Positions 37,148 to 45,748 of a stretch of 64,000 nucleotides of DNA are shown here, piece after piece (positions within the stretch are counted from its first letter, which is position 1; every line of letters begins with the position of its first letter). The position numbers and the translations under genes were made by a program. Source of the DNA: Saccharothrix coeruleofusca (GTDB taxonomy: Bacteria; Actinomycetota; Actinomycetes; Mycobacteriales; Pseudonocardiaceae); the NCBI RefSeq assembly GCF_014648515.1, contig NZ_BMRG01000011.1:44706-108705 (forward strand), read 5' to 3'. Below the pieces are notes generated by a model that ran no database searches, was not told where the DNA came from, and saw only the letters and a program-made list of their open reading frames with translations.

Positions 37148-39565
37148 ATGGCCACCTCGGACCCGAGGTTCGCGGGAGGACCAGTGCTGATACCCGGCCC
37201 CGACACGCGGGTGGTCGAACTGCGGGTGCACGGCGTGCAGGGCACCACCGCGCAGTCGCTGGTGGACGCGGTGGCGGCGGTGGACGTAGCGGGCGACGGC
37301 CTCGGCCGCCTGGTGCGGCCCGCCGACCGGCTGCGCAGACCCGCGCCCGGCCCGGTGCTGCAGGCGGGCGGGCGGCCGGTGCCGCGCGTGGTCGAGGGCT
37401 ACGTGTGGGGCCGGATGACCTCCGGCGGCTGGGCCAAGGCCACGTGGGCGCTGCTGTTCCCGTTCAGCCTGGCCAACGTGGCGCACTGGATGCTGCCGCC
37501 GGTGCCCGAGCGCAACCTGCCCGCCCACCTGCTGGGGATCTGCCTGCGCGCGCTGCTGCGGCTGGCCGCGCTGCTGCTGACCGCGCTGCTGGTGACGCAG
37601 CTGGCGGTGATCAGCCTGGACCTGGTGGCGGCGCAGTGCCTGGCGCCGGGGTCGGCCTGCCTGCTCGGCCAGGACTGGGCGCACCGGGTGCCGTGGGTGC
37701 GGGCGGTGGTCGGGATGCTGCCGGTGGCGCTGGCCGTGCTGGTGCTGCACCGGGTGTCGAGCGTGGACTGGCGCATCGAGCGCCCGGCCTCCGCCCCGAC
37801 CGCGCCGTCGGTGCTGCCCGGCGCGCACGTGGCCACCGACCCGGACACGCCGTCGCTGCGGGTGCTGCACCTGGTCGCCGCGCTGGGCACGGGCGCGGTG
37901 ATCGCGCTGGGCGGGCCGCTGCGGTCGCTGGCCGCGCCCGGCTGGCACGGCGCCGCGATCGAGGTGTGCAGGCTGCTGGCCGTCGCGCTGGTCGGCTTGG
38001 CCGCGCTGGGCGCGATGCTGCTGGACGACCCGACCGGTGGCGCGCCGCACCGGGGCGGGCGGTGGCTGCGCGCGGCGCTGTCCGCCGGGCCGCGCCGGGT
38101 GCTGCACGCGGCGGCGTGGGCGGTGTTCGCCGCCGCCATGGCCCTGCTGACCAGGTTGCCCGCGCGGCTGCCCGGCGCGGACGAGGGCGTGCAGCTGGTC
38201 GCCGCGCTGCTGACGCTGGTGTGCCTGCTGTTCGGGGTGCTGCTGGCGCCCGCCGCGCTGCTGGCCCGGCGCACCTGGTCGGAGCTGCCGCGCGAGCTGC
38301 GGCCGTGGGCGGGCGGCTGGATGGCCGCGCCGGTGCTGGCGCTGGCCGCGCTGGTGGGCGGCGGGTTCGGCGCGGGCATCGCGCTGACCCTGCGCCGCCT
38401 GCTCGGCCACGGGGCGCTGCCGCGCGGCTACGACTACATCGCGCTGCTGTGGGGCGTGGCGGGGGTGCTGGCGCTGCTGTCCGCGCTGGCCGTGGCCGCC
38501 ACCACCGGCATGGTGCGGTGGAGCTCGCTGCGGCGCGGCAAGGAGTGGGCGCGCGAGGCGGCGCTGCTGCACACCGGGCGGACGCGGGACCTGCGGGCCG
38601 CCGCGCGGGCGTGGTGGTGGGCGCGGTGGGAGCGCCACCACAGCCACCACGTGGTCCTGATCGGCGCGGCGGTGCTGGTGGTCGGCGCGGTGCCCGCGTC
38701 GCTGCTGCGGCTGCGCGAGGTCGACCCGCCCGCGTGGGCGCGGCCGGTCGCCGCGCTGGGCGTGGTGGTGCTGGCGGTGCTGGCGATCGGCCTGCTGCGC
38801 GCGGTGTACCTGGCCGCCCGGCGGCCCGACTCGGCGCGGCGGCTGGGCGTGCTGGCCGACCTGGCCGCGTTCTGGCCGCGCGAGGCGCACCCCGTGGTGC
38901 CGCCGTGCTACGCGCTGAAGGTGGTGCCGGAGCTGGTGGCGCGGGTGCGCGAGCACCTGGCCGACCCCGGCGCGCGGGTGGTGCTGGCCGGGCACAGCCA
39001 GGGCAGCCTGCTGGCCGCGGTGGCCGCGGCGCGGCTGCTGGAGCAGTTGCCGCCCGCCGACGCGGCCAGGCTGGGCCTGGTCACGGCGGGGGCGCAGCTG
39101 CAGTGGGCGTACTCGCGGGCGTTCCCCGCCGTGGTGCCGCACGCGTCGCTGGCCGCGCTGGCCGGTGGGCTGGGCGGGCGGTGGCGGGCGCTGTGCCGGG
39201 GCACCGACCCGCTGGGCGGCGCGGTGACCACGTGGCGGCGGCAGGTGTTCAACGGGGTGCTGCTCGGGGCGGGGTTCCGCGCGGACGGCACCAGCGGCGC
39301 GCTGCCGCCCGCGACGACGGGGCCGACCGGGGCGCTGGTGCTGGGCGGCGACCACTGGCTGCCGGACCCGCAGCGCGGGCCGTTCCCCGGTCGGCGGTGG
39401 GCTCCCGGCGTCAGCGGCCACGCCGACTACACCGCCGATCCGGAGTGGGACCGGGCGGTGGCCATCGCCGCCGGGCTGGAGGGGGTGACGCCCGCGCCGC
39501 CGGTGCTGCCCACCGCCCGCGAGGGTGGTCTCACCCTGCCCCGCCCGTCCGACCTGACGCCGTGA
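37148..39565 (+). CDS. Large membrane protein with alpha/beta-hydrolase (lipase-like) ends
   Basis: 805 residues. The first strand of a hydrolase fold appears at the N-terminus (VVELRVHGVQGTTAQSLVDAV, with an HG oxyanion-type motif). Roughly eight to ten membrane helices fill residues 105-560. The nucleophile elbow VVLAGHSQGSLLAAVAA is at about residues 615-630, and GGDHWLPDP and GHADYT could hold the acid and histidine. The hydrolase fold thus seems split by the membrane domain. Substrate unknown; a membrane lipid or esterified wall component is plausible. It lies in an accessory block next to ahcY, whose gene is divergent. Confidence 0.7.
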   Translation: MATSDPRFAGGPVLIPGPDTRVVELRVHGVQGTTAQSLVDAVAAVDVAGDGLGRLVRPADRLRRPAPGPVLQAGGRPVPRVVEGYVWGRMTSGGWAKATWALLFPFSLANVAHWMLPPVPERNLPAHLLGICLRALLRLAALLLTALLVTQLAVISLDLVAAQCLAPGSACLLGQDWAHRVPWVRAVVGMLPVALAVLVLHRVSSVDWRIERPASAPTAPSVLPGAHVATDPDTPSLRVLHLVAALGTGAVIALGGPLRSLAAPGWHGAAIEVCRLLAVALVGLAALGAMLLDDPTGGAPHRGGRWLRAALSAGPRRVLHAAAWAVFAAAMALLTRLPARLPGADEGVQLVAALLTLVCLLFGVLLAPAALLARRTWSELPRELRPWAGGWMAAPVLALAALVGGGFGAGIALTLRRLLGHGALPRGYDYIALLWGVAGVLALLSALAVAATTGMVRWSSLRRGKEWAREAALLHTGRTRDLRAAARAWWWARWERHHSHHVVLIGAAVLVVGAVPASLLRLREVDPPAWARPVAALGVVVLAVLAIGLLRAVYLAARRPDSARRLGVLADLAAFWPREAHPVVPPCYALKVVPELVARVREHLADPGARVVLAGHSQGSLLAAVAAARLLEQLPPADAARLGLVTAGAQLQWAYSRAFPAVVPHASLAALAGGLGGRWRALCRGTDPLGGAVTTWRRQVFNGVLLGAGFRADGTSGALPPATTGPTGALVLGGDHWLPDPQRGPFPGRRWAPGVSGHADYTADPEWDRAVAIAAGLEGVTPAPPVLPTAREGGLTLPRPSDLTP

Positions 39566-39568
39566 GCC

Positions 39569-39613
39569 GGGTGGTGGTTACCGGCCCGTGGGGGTGGGTC
39601 GGGTAGTACTTGC
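39569..39613 (+). repeat. Intergenic repeat core, copy E
   Basis: Runs GGGTGGTGGTTACCGG ... GGGTAGTACTTGC between convergent genes. It includes the GlmL-like gene's stop codon (39578-39580) and encodes its last residues. Confidence 0.75.
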
Positions 39614-40864
39614 TGGCGCGGTCAGGTGGGTGGCGAGGAGGTGGTCGGCGGCGCGTGCGCGGCCGGTGGCGGCGAGCAGTCCGGCCGGGGCGAGCACGTA
39701 GCGGCGGTCCACCACGATCTCGGCCCGGCGCAGCACGGGGCGCAGCACCGGGTCGGCCCGCAGGGTGGCCTCGACCGCCTCCGTGGACTCCGCGTGCCGG
39801 AAGACCCCGCCGGACAGCACGAGCAGCGTCGCGCCCTTCGGCCCCAGCCTGCCGTCCACCGCGCGGAGGTGGCGGCGGACGGCCAGCACGGCGGCGAGCG
39901 CGGCCAGCCGCTGGTCGACCTCCGGGTCGTCCGGCAGCCACGTCACGTCCTGGGCGCGGATCTCCGCCTCCCCGTGGAGGAACGCGGCCTCCGCCTTGTC
40001 GACCAGCTTCTCGGCGAGCGCTTCGGCGACCACGCCGGGAGCGGACCAGCGCACGCCGAGGTCGCCCTCCACGGTGCGGCGGTCCGGCGGCAGCGCGACC
40101 GTGGTCTCCACCTCGTCCACAGTGGACACAGCGGAGTAGACGTCCGTCGTGGCGCCGCCGACGTCCACCACCAGCACCGCGCCCTCGTGGTCCCGCGCGG
40201 CCAACCGGGACACCCCGACGAGCACCGCGTCCGGCGTCACGGCGCGCACCAGACGGCGGAACTCGCGCCCCCTGGACAGGCCCTTGCCGCCGATCACGTG
40301 GCGCAGGAACACCTCCCGGATCGCGGCGCGCGCCGGTCCTGGGGCCAGCTGCCCGACATCGGGCAGCACGTTGTCCGCCACCGTGGTCCGCTTGGCGTTG
40401 AGCAGCGCCAACGCCTCCTCGCGCGCCTCGGCGTTGCCCGCCAGCACCACCGGGCGGCCGATCCGGGCGAGCTTGCGCGCGTTGTGCAGCAGCACCTCGC
40501 GGTCGCCGCCGTCGGTGCCGCCGACCAGCAGCACCACGTCGGGACGGGCCGCGCGCACGGCGGCGAGGTCGCGCAGCGGCCCCGCCGACACGTGCACCAC
40601 CCTGGCCCCCGCCGACAGCGCCACCCGGTACCCGGCCTCGGCGCTGACCAGCCGCTCCTGCCCCACCACCGCCAGCCGCAGCCCGCCACCGGCCGACGAG
40701 CAGGCCAGCACCTCGTCCGGCTCGCCGAGGCGGACGCGCCGGATGCCGTCCATCACCTCCGGCGGCGTGGTCGGGTGCTGCGCGGTGGCCACCAGCTCGC
40801 CGTCCTCGCCCACCAGGGCGGCCTTGGTCCACGTCGAGCCGACGTCCAGGCACAGCACCGTCAT
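39578..40864 (-). CDS. GlmL/MutL-like ATPase-fold protein
   Basis: A 428-residue protein of the MutL/GlmL family, with an ASKHA nucleotide-binding fold. Phosphate-1 is CLDVGSTWTKAALV, phosphate-2 VLVVDVGGATTDVYSAV and the adenosine motif LLVLSGGVF; VVLLVGGTDGGDREVLLHNA is family-specific. GlmL is encoded with glutamate mutase (glmS/glmE) and is thought to act as reactivating chaperone of that B12 enzyme. No mutase subunit is in this window. A TAGTTT -10 box (40877-40872, minus strand) is 7 nt before the ATG. The last residues (about STTRPTPTGR) come from repeat core E. Confidence 0.88.
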   Translation of the reverse strand: MTVLCLDVGSTWTKAALVGEDGELVATAQHPTTPPEVMDGIRRVRLGEPDEVLACSSAGGGLRLAVVGQERLVSAEAGYRVALSAGARVVHVSAGPLRDLAAVRAARPDVVLLVGGTDGGDREVLLHNARKLARIGRPVVLAGNAEAREEALALLNAKRTTVADNVLPDVGQLAPGPARAAIREVFLRHVIGGKGLSRGREFRRLVRAVTPDAVLVGVSRLAARDHEGAVLVVDVGGATTDVYSAVSTVDEVETTVALPPDRRTVEGDLGVRWSAPGVVAEALAEKLVDKAEAAFLHGEAEIRAQDVTWLPDDPEVDQRLAALAAVLAVRRHLRAVDGRLGPKGATLLVLSGGVFRHAESTEAVEATLRADPVLRPVLRRAEIVVDRRYVLAPAGLLAATGRARAADHLLATHLTAPASTTRPTPTGR

Positions 40865-40877
40865 GCCCGGCAAACTA
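40865..40877 (-). promoter_or_regulatory. Leaderless promoter of the GlmL-like gene
   Basis: TAGTTT on the minus strand (40877-40872) is 7 nt from the ATG at 40864. Confidence 0.5.
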
Positions 40878-40970
40878 CCCCGGCACCCGACCGCGGCGGA
40901 CACGGAATGTCGGGTCCGCCGGTGCCCCGGCTCCCTAGCGTCGGTGGCGCTACGGAGGAGGGAAATCCCA

Positions 40971-41828
40971 GTGCTGGAGCGGTTGAACGAGGCCATGGAG
41001 CACATCGAGCGCCACCTCGACCGGGAGGTCGACGTGGCCGAGCTGGCGCGGATCGCGCTCACGTCGGAGCACCACTTCCGGCGGATGTTCTCCGCGCTCG
41101 CGGGCATCCCGCTGTCCGAGTACGTCCGGCGCAGGCGGCTCACCGTCGCGGGCGCGGAGGTGCTGGCGGGCCGGGAGACGCTGCTCGACATCGCGGTGCG
41201 CTACGGCTACGGCTCGGGCGAGGCGTTCGCCCGCGCGTTCCGCGCCGTCCACGGCGTCGGCCCCGGCGAGGCCCGGCGCACGGGTGCGGCCCTGCGCTCC
41301 CAGCCGCGGATGTCCTTCCGCCTCATCATCGAAGGGAGCAGCACCATGCGGTACCGCATCGTGGAGAAGGAAGCCTTCCGCCTGGTCGGCAAGAAGGCCC
41401 GAGTGCCCCTCGTGCACGAGGGGATGAACCCGGCGATCGTGGAGTTCACCCGCGGCGTCGGCAAGGAGGCGCTGGAGCGCGTCAAAGGGCTGTCCAACGG
41501 CGAGCCCGCCGGTCTGCTCAGCGTGACCGACAACGCCGAGGGGGTCGAGGAGGGCAGCGAGCTGGACTACTACCTCGCCGTGGTGACCGGCGCCGCGCCG
41601 CCCGCCGACCTGGACACCCTGGACGTGCCCGCGGGCACGTGGGCGGTGTTCGAGGACTCCGGTCCGTCCCCGCAGTCGGTGCAGCACCTGTGGCGGGACG
41701 TCTACACCCAGTGGTTCCCGTCCAACCCGTACCGGAGCAGGCCGGGGCCGCAACTGCTGAGCACCCGGCTGTCCGAGGACGGCGCCGAAGCCGACTCGGA
41801 GCTGTGGGTCCCGGTGGAGCGCGACTGA
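40971..41828 (+). CDS. AraC family regulator with GyrI-like effector domain
   Basis: 285 residues, similar in layout to SoxS/Rob-type proteins. The N-terminal AraC domain has two HTHs (DREVDVAELARIALTSEHHFRRMFSALAGIPLSEYVRRRRL and TLLDIAVRYGYGSGEAFARAFRAVHGVGPGEARR). The C-terminal half is a GyrI-like/SHS2 small-molecule domain (RYRIVEKEAFRLVGKKARV, YYLAVVTGAAPPADLDTLDVPAGTWAVFEDSGP, VYTQWFPSNPY). Proteins of this layout bind drugs or hydrophobic cations. GGAGGAGGG lies 10 nt before the GTG. No obvious target is adjacent; a perfect hairpin follows the stop. Confidence 0.92.
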   Translation: MLERLNEAMEHIERHLDREVDVAELARIALTSEHHFRRMFSALAGIPLSEYVRRRRLTVAGAEVLAGRETLLDIAVRYGYGSGEAFARAFRAVHGVGPGEARRTGAALRSQPRMSFRLIIEGSSTMRYRIVEKEAFRLVGKKARVPLVHEGMNPAIVEFTRGVGKEALERVKGLSNGEPAGLLSVTDNAEGVEEGSELDYYLAVVTGAAPPADLDTLDVPAGTWAVFEDSGPSPQSVQHLWRDVYTQWFPSNPYRSRPGPQLLSTRLSEDGAEADSELWVPVERD

Positions 41829-41830
41829 GT

Positions 41831-41874
41831 CGGGTGTCCCCGAGGTCGGTGCGCACCGACCTCGGGGACACCCG
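41831..41874. terminator. Perfect 44-bp palindromic terminator
   Basis: 41831-41874 is fully palindromic (arm CGGGTGTCCCCGAGGTCGGT, centre GCGC), lying between the convergent AraC and permease genes and serving both. Confidence 0.9.
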
Positions 41875-41877
41875 GCG

Positions 41878-43398
41878 TCACGGCACCTCGTCCGGCTTCA
41901 CCACGGGCTCGGCGGTCGCGCCACGGGTGCTCAGCACCGAGTGGCGGCGGCTGTAGGCGAAGTACACCACCACGCCCAGCGCCATCCAGACCAGGAACCG
42001 CACCCAGGTCAGCGCGGTCAGGTTCAGCATCAGCCACAGGCAGGCGACGATCGCCAGGATCGGCACCAGCGGCACCAGCGGCACCCGGAAGCCGCGCGGC
42101 AGGTCCGGGCGGGTCTTGCGCAGCACCAGCACACCGGCGGAGACCAGCACGAACGCGAACAGCGTGCCGACGTTGACCATCTCCTCCAGCTTGCCCGCCG
42201 GGAAGAAGCCCGCCGCGATGGCCACCAGCACGCCGATGATCAGGGTGATCCGCACCGGGGTGCCGTGCGAGCCGGTGCGGGCCAGGCCGCGCGGCAGCAG
42301 GCCGTCGCGGGACATCGCGAACAGCACTCGCGTCTGGCCGAGCATCAGCACCATCACCACGGTGGTCAGACCCGCCAGCGCGCCGACCGAGATGACCGTC
42401 GCCGCCCAGTCCACGCCGTTGTCGGCGAACGCGGTCGCCAGCGTCGCCCGGCTGCCGTCCGGCTGGGTCTTCAGGTTCTCGTAGGGCACCATGCCGGTGA
42501 TCACCAGCGACACCGCCACGTACAGCACGGTCACGATCGCCAGCGAGCCCAGGATGCCGCGCGGCACCGCGCGCTGCGGGTCGCGGGTCTCCTCGGCCGT
42601 GGTGGCCACCACGTCGAAGCCGATGAACGCGAAGAACACCAGCGACGCCGCGGCCAGCAGGCCCAGCACCCCGTACGTGCTCCCGGAGAAGCCGGTGACC
42701 AGCGAGAACAGCGACTGCTCAAGACCGGTGCCGGTCTCCGGCCCGGACTGCGCGGGCGGGATGTACGGGCTGTAGTTCTCCATCTTGATGTAGCCGATGC
42801 CCAGCACGACGACCAGCAGCACCACGGCCACCTTCACCGCCGTGATCACCGCGCTCACCCGCGAGGACAGCTTGGTGCCCACGATCAGCAGCCCGGTCAG
42901 CACCGCCACCAGCAGCAGCGAGCCCCAGTCGACGTCCAGGCCGCCCACCTGGGCGGTGGTCTTCAGGTCCAGCCCCAGCTGGCCGAGCACCGTCTCCAGG
43001 TACAGCGACCAGCCCTTGCCCACCGCCGCGGCCCCGACCGCGAACTCCAGCACCAGGTCCCAGCCGATGATCCACGCCGCGAACTCGCCGAACGTGGCGT
43101 AGGAGAACGTGTACGCGCTGCCCGCCACCGGCACCGTCGAGGCGAACTCGGCGTAGCACAGCGCGGCCAGCGCGCAGGCGATCGCGGCCAGCACGAACGC
43201 CAGCGACACCGACGGCCCCGCCATGTTGCCCGCGGTGCTGGCGGTCAGCGTGAAGATGCCCGCGCCGATGACCACCGCGACGCCGAACACCGTCAGGTCC
43301 CACGCGGTGAGATCCTTGCGCAGCTTGGTGCCCGGCTCGTCGGTGTCCGCGATCGACTGCTCGACCGACTTAGTGCGCCACAACCCGTTCCCCGGCAC
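41878..43398 (-). CDS. APC superfamily (CAT-type) amino acid permease
   Basis: A 506-residue transporter with about 12-14 membrane helices. TM1 has the glycine-rich substrate motif VVIGAGIFTLTAS, followed by AGPSVSLAFVLAAIACALAALCYAEFAS; TM6 has the family's FFAFIGFDVVATTAEETRDPQRAVPRGI. The length and EETRNP-like motif match cationic amino acid transporters. It corresponds to Rv3253c, also between sahH and manA in M. tuberculosis. Individual substrate is not determinable. Confidence 0.92.
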   Translation of the reverse strand: MPGNGLWRTKSVEQSIADTDEPGTKLRKDLTAWDLTVFGVAVVIGAGIFTLTASTAGNMAGPSVSLAFVLAAIACALAALCYAEFASTVPVAGSAYTFSYATFGEFAAWIIGWDLVLEFAVGAAAVGKGWSLYLETVLGQLGLDLKTTAQVGGLDVDWGSLLLVAVLTGLLIVGTKLSSRVSAVITAVKVAVVLLVVVLGIGYIKMENYSPYIPPAQSGPETGTGLEQSLFSLVTGFSGSTYGVLGLLAAASLVFFAFIGFDVVATTAEETRDPQRAVPRGILGSLAIVTVLYVAVSLVITGMVPYENLKTQPDGSRATLATAFADNGVDWAATVISVGALAGLTTVVMVLMLGQTRVLFAMSRDGLLPRGLARTGSHGTPVRITLIIGVLVAIAAGFFPAGKLEEMVNVGTLFAFVLVSAGVLVLRKTRPDLPRGFRVPLVPLVPILAIVACLWLMLNLTALTWVRFLVWMALGVVVYFAYSRRHSVLSTRGATAEPVVKPDEVP

Positions 43399-43454
43399 GG
43401 TGCCCCTCCTCGTCGACGGTTGGACCGATCAGCCTAGAGGCAGCCCCGACCGGG

Positions 43455-44375
43455 TTACGACTTGGTCAGCGACCGGTCCAGGTCCGGCTCCAGGTAGATC
43501 AGCCGAGCGGCGGGTACCCGGTTTCGCACCCTCTGCTCGGCGTCATCGATGGCCTGCGCCACATCAGCGGCCGGAAGACCGGGGCTGAGCGCGATCTTCG
43601 CCGCCACCAGCAGCTCGTCCGGCCCGATGTACTGGGTGCGGATGTGGATGACCCGCTGCACCTTGCCCGCCGCCAGCTCGTCCACGATCAGGTCCAGCTC
43701 GGCCGGGGACGCGCCCTCGCCGATCAGCAGCGACTTCATCTCGATGATCAGGACGATCGCGATCACGCCGAGCAGCACGCCGATGCAGAGGGTGCCCAGG
43801 GCGTCGAACACCGGGTCGCCGGTCAGCGTGGCCAGCCCGACCCCCAGCAGCGCCAGCACCAGGCCGAACAGCGCGCCCGCGTCCTCCAGCAGCACCACCG
43901 GCAGCTCGGGGGTCTTGGACTGGCGGATGAACTGCCACCAGGTCGCGTCGCCCTTGATCGCCTTCGACTCGACGATCGCGGTGCGGAAGCTGTAGCTCTC
44001 CAGCGCGATGGCGACCACCAGGATGCCCACCGCCACCAGCGGCGAGGACAGCTCCTCGGGGTGCTGGAGCTTGTGGATGCCCTCGTAGATCGCGAACACC
44101 GAGCCGAGGCTGAACAGCAGCAGCGCGACCACGAACGAGTAGAAGTACCGGTCGCGGCCGAAGCCGAACGGGTGGTTCGGCGTGGCCTTGCGCCGCGAGG
44201 TCTTCTGCCCCAGCAGCAGCAAGCCCTGGTTGGACGTGTCGGCCACCGAGTGCACCGACTCGGCCAGCATCGACGACGAGCCGGTGATCAGGAAGCCGAC
44301 GAACTTCGCCAGCGCGATCCCGGCGTTGGCCACCAGCGCGGCGATGATCGCCTTGGTCCCGCCTCCTGCTGACAC
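43455..44375 (-). CDS. Cation diffusion facilitator transporter
   Basis: 306 residues with six membrane helices. Metal-site residues are visible in TM2 (MLAESVHSVADTSNQGLLL, which supplies HxxxD) and TM5 (VLLEDAGALFGLVLALLGVGLA, where the second HxxxD is E/D-substituted: LLEDAGA). A cytosolic ferredoxin-like C-terminal domain follows. It exports divalent metals such as Zn, Mn or Fe in exchange for protons; the altered TM5 motif (no His) argues for something other than a typical zinc exporter. GTG 44375 has GAGGGAG upstream. Confidence 0.9.
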   Translation of the reverse strand: MSAGGGTKAIIAALVANAGIALAKFVGFLITGSSSMLAESVHSVADTSNQGLLLLGQKTSRRKATPNHPFGFGRDRYFYSFVVALLLFSLGSVFAIYEGIHKLQHPEELSSPLVAVGILVVAIALESYSFRTAIVESKAIKGDATWWQFIRQSKTPELPVVLLEDAGALFGLVLALLGVGLATLTGDPVFDALGTLCIGVLLGVIAIVLIIEMKSLLIGEGASPAELDLIVDELAAGKVQRVIHIRTQYIGPDELLVAAKIALSPGLPAADVAQAIDDAEQRVRNRVPAARLIYLEPDLDRSLTKS

Positions 44376-44460
44376 TGTTGCTCCCTCTGGCACGCGAGTC
44401 CGAATTGTCGCTGTGACCCTAGTGTTTCCCGGACCGCGCAGCACCCCGGACCACCAAATC

Positions 44461-44503
44461 ACCGCGAGTCGAACGCTCGGGTACCACGAGTTGAACGCCC
44501 AGG
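44461..44503 (+). repeat. CGAGTCGAACGCTC-type repeats, two direct copies
   Basis: ACCGCGAGTCGAACGCTCGG (44461-44480) and CACGAGTTGAACGCCCAGG (44485-44503) lie in the gap after manA and upstream of the CDF gene. They match the arm sequence of the composite repeats, without a core. Confidence 0.65.
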
Positions 44504-44517
44504 CGCCGGGGCAGGGG

Positions 44518-45744
44518 CTACTCGGCGCCCGCCGTGGCGCGGAACAGCTGCGCGGGCACGTCGGCCTCGACCAGCACCGGCGGATCACCGGCGGCCAGCC
44601 ACACCGACTGGCCCCGGCGCAGCGCCTGCCGCTCGCCCCGCGCGGTGGTCAGCACCACCTCGCCGCGGGTGCAGAAGAGGATCTGCGGACCGGTGTGGTC
44701 CACGCGGATCGGCACGCCCGGCCCCGGCTCCAGCCGGGACAGCTCGAACTCCGGGCACGGCGTGCGGTAGACCCACAGCCCCGGCGAGACCTCGTCGCCG
44801 CGCTGCACCGGCATGTCCCCGCAGCTGAAGTCCAGCACCCGCATCAGCTCCGGCACGTCCACGTGCTTGGGCGTCAGGCCGCAGCGCAGCACGTTGTCGG
44901 AGTTGGCCAGGATCTCCACGCCGGTGCCGTGCAGGTAGGCGTGCAGGTTGCCCGCGGGCAGGAAGATCGCCTCACCGGGCTGCAGCACGATCCGGTTGAG
45001 CAGCAGCGCGGCCAGCACGCCCGCGTCGCCGGGGTACGCCTCGCCCAGCTCCAGCGCCGTGCGGCACTCCGCGTCGAACTCGCCGCGCTCCTTGACGTGC
45101 AGCACGCACGCGTCGAGCACCTGCGGCAGCAGCGCGTCCAGCGCGGTCTGCGGCAGCGTGATCAGGGTGGTGAACAGCGCGCGCAGCCCGTTGGCGTCGG
45201 GCTGGACGGCCAGCAGCTCGGTGTAGGGCGCGAAGTCCGGCGCCTCCAGCGCCCTGAGCAGCTTCACCGTGCGGTGCGGGTCGCGGAAGCCCGCCAGCGC
45301 GTGGAACTCGGTCAGCGCGCAGACCAGCTCGGGCTTGGCCGACGGGTCCTTGTAGTTGCGCACCGGCGAGTCGATCGGCACGCCCGCGGCGTTCTCGGCG
45401 GCGAAGCCCAGCGCGGCCTGCTCGGCCGACGGGTGCGCCTGCAGGCTCAGCGCCTCCTCGGCGGCGAGCACCTTGAGCAGGAACGGCAGCCTGCCGCCCC
45501 AGCGCTGGGCGAAGCGCTCGCCGAGCTGGCCGCGCGGGTCCTCGGCGAGCAGGTCCAGCAGGGAGCGGACGGCGCCGTCGGGGCCGACGACCCTGGACGG
45601 GTCGCCGGGGTGGGCGCCCATCCACAGCTCGGCCTCCGGGTGCGGGGCGGGCACCTCGCGGCCCAGCATCTCGGCCAGCGCCGTGCGCGATCCCCAGGCG
45701 TACGACCGCACCGCGTTGTGCAGCACATCCACTGTGACGTCCAC
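44518..45744 (-). CDS. manA: Mannose-6-phosphate isomerase, class I
   Basis: 408 residues, a zinc cupin enzyme interconverting fructose-6-P and mannose-6-P for GDP-mannose synthesis. Metal ligands are in LSLQAHPSAEQA (QxH) and KPELVCALTEFHALAGFRD (Glu), and in GNLHAYLHGTGVEILANSDNVLRCGLTPKHVDVPEL (His, catalytic Arg). The ending domain is the small jelly roll (RGEVVLTTARGERQALRRGQSVWL). It is the last gene of manB-trm112-SIS-manA, four bases after the SIS gene. Confidence 0.96.
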   Translation of the reverse strand: MDVTVDVLHNAVRSYAWGSRTALAEMLGREVPAPHPEAELWMGAHPGDPSRVVGPDGAVRSLLDLLAEDPRGQLGERFAQRWGGRLPFLLKVLAAEEALSLQAHPSAEQAALGFAAENAAGVPIDSPVRNYKDPSAKPELVCALTEFHALAGFRDPHRTVKLLRALEAPDFAPYTELLAVQPDANGLRALFTTLITLPQTALDALLPQVLDACVLHVKERGEFDAECRTALELGEAYPGDAGVLAALLLNRIVLQPGEAIFLPAGNLHAYLHGTGVEILANSDNVLRCGLTPKHVDVPELMRVLDFSCGDMPVQRGDEVSPGLWVYRTPCPEFELSRLEPGPGVPIRVDHTGPQILFCTRGEVVLTTARGERQALRRGQSVWLAAGDPPVLVEADVPAQLFRATAGAE

Positions 45745-45748
45745 TCCC

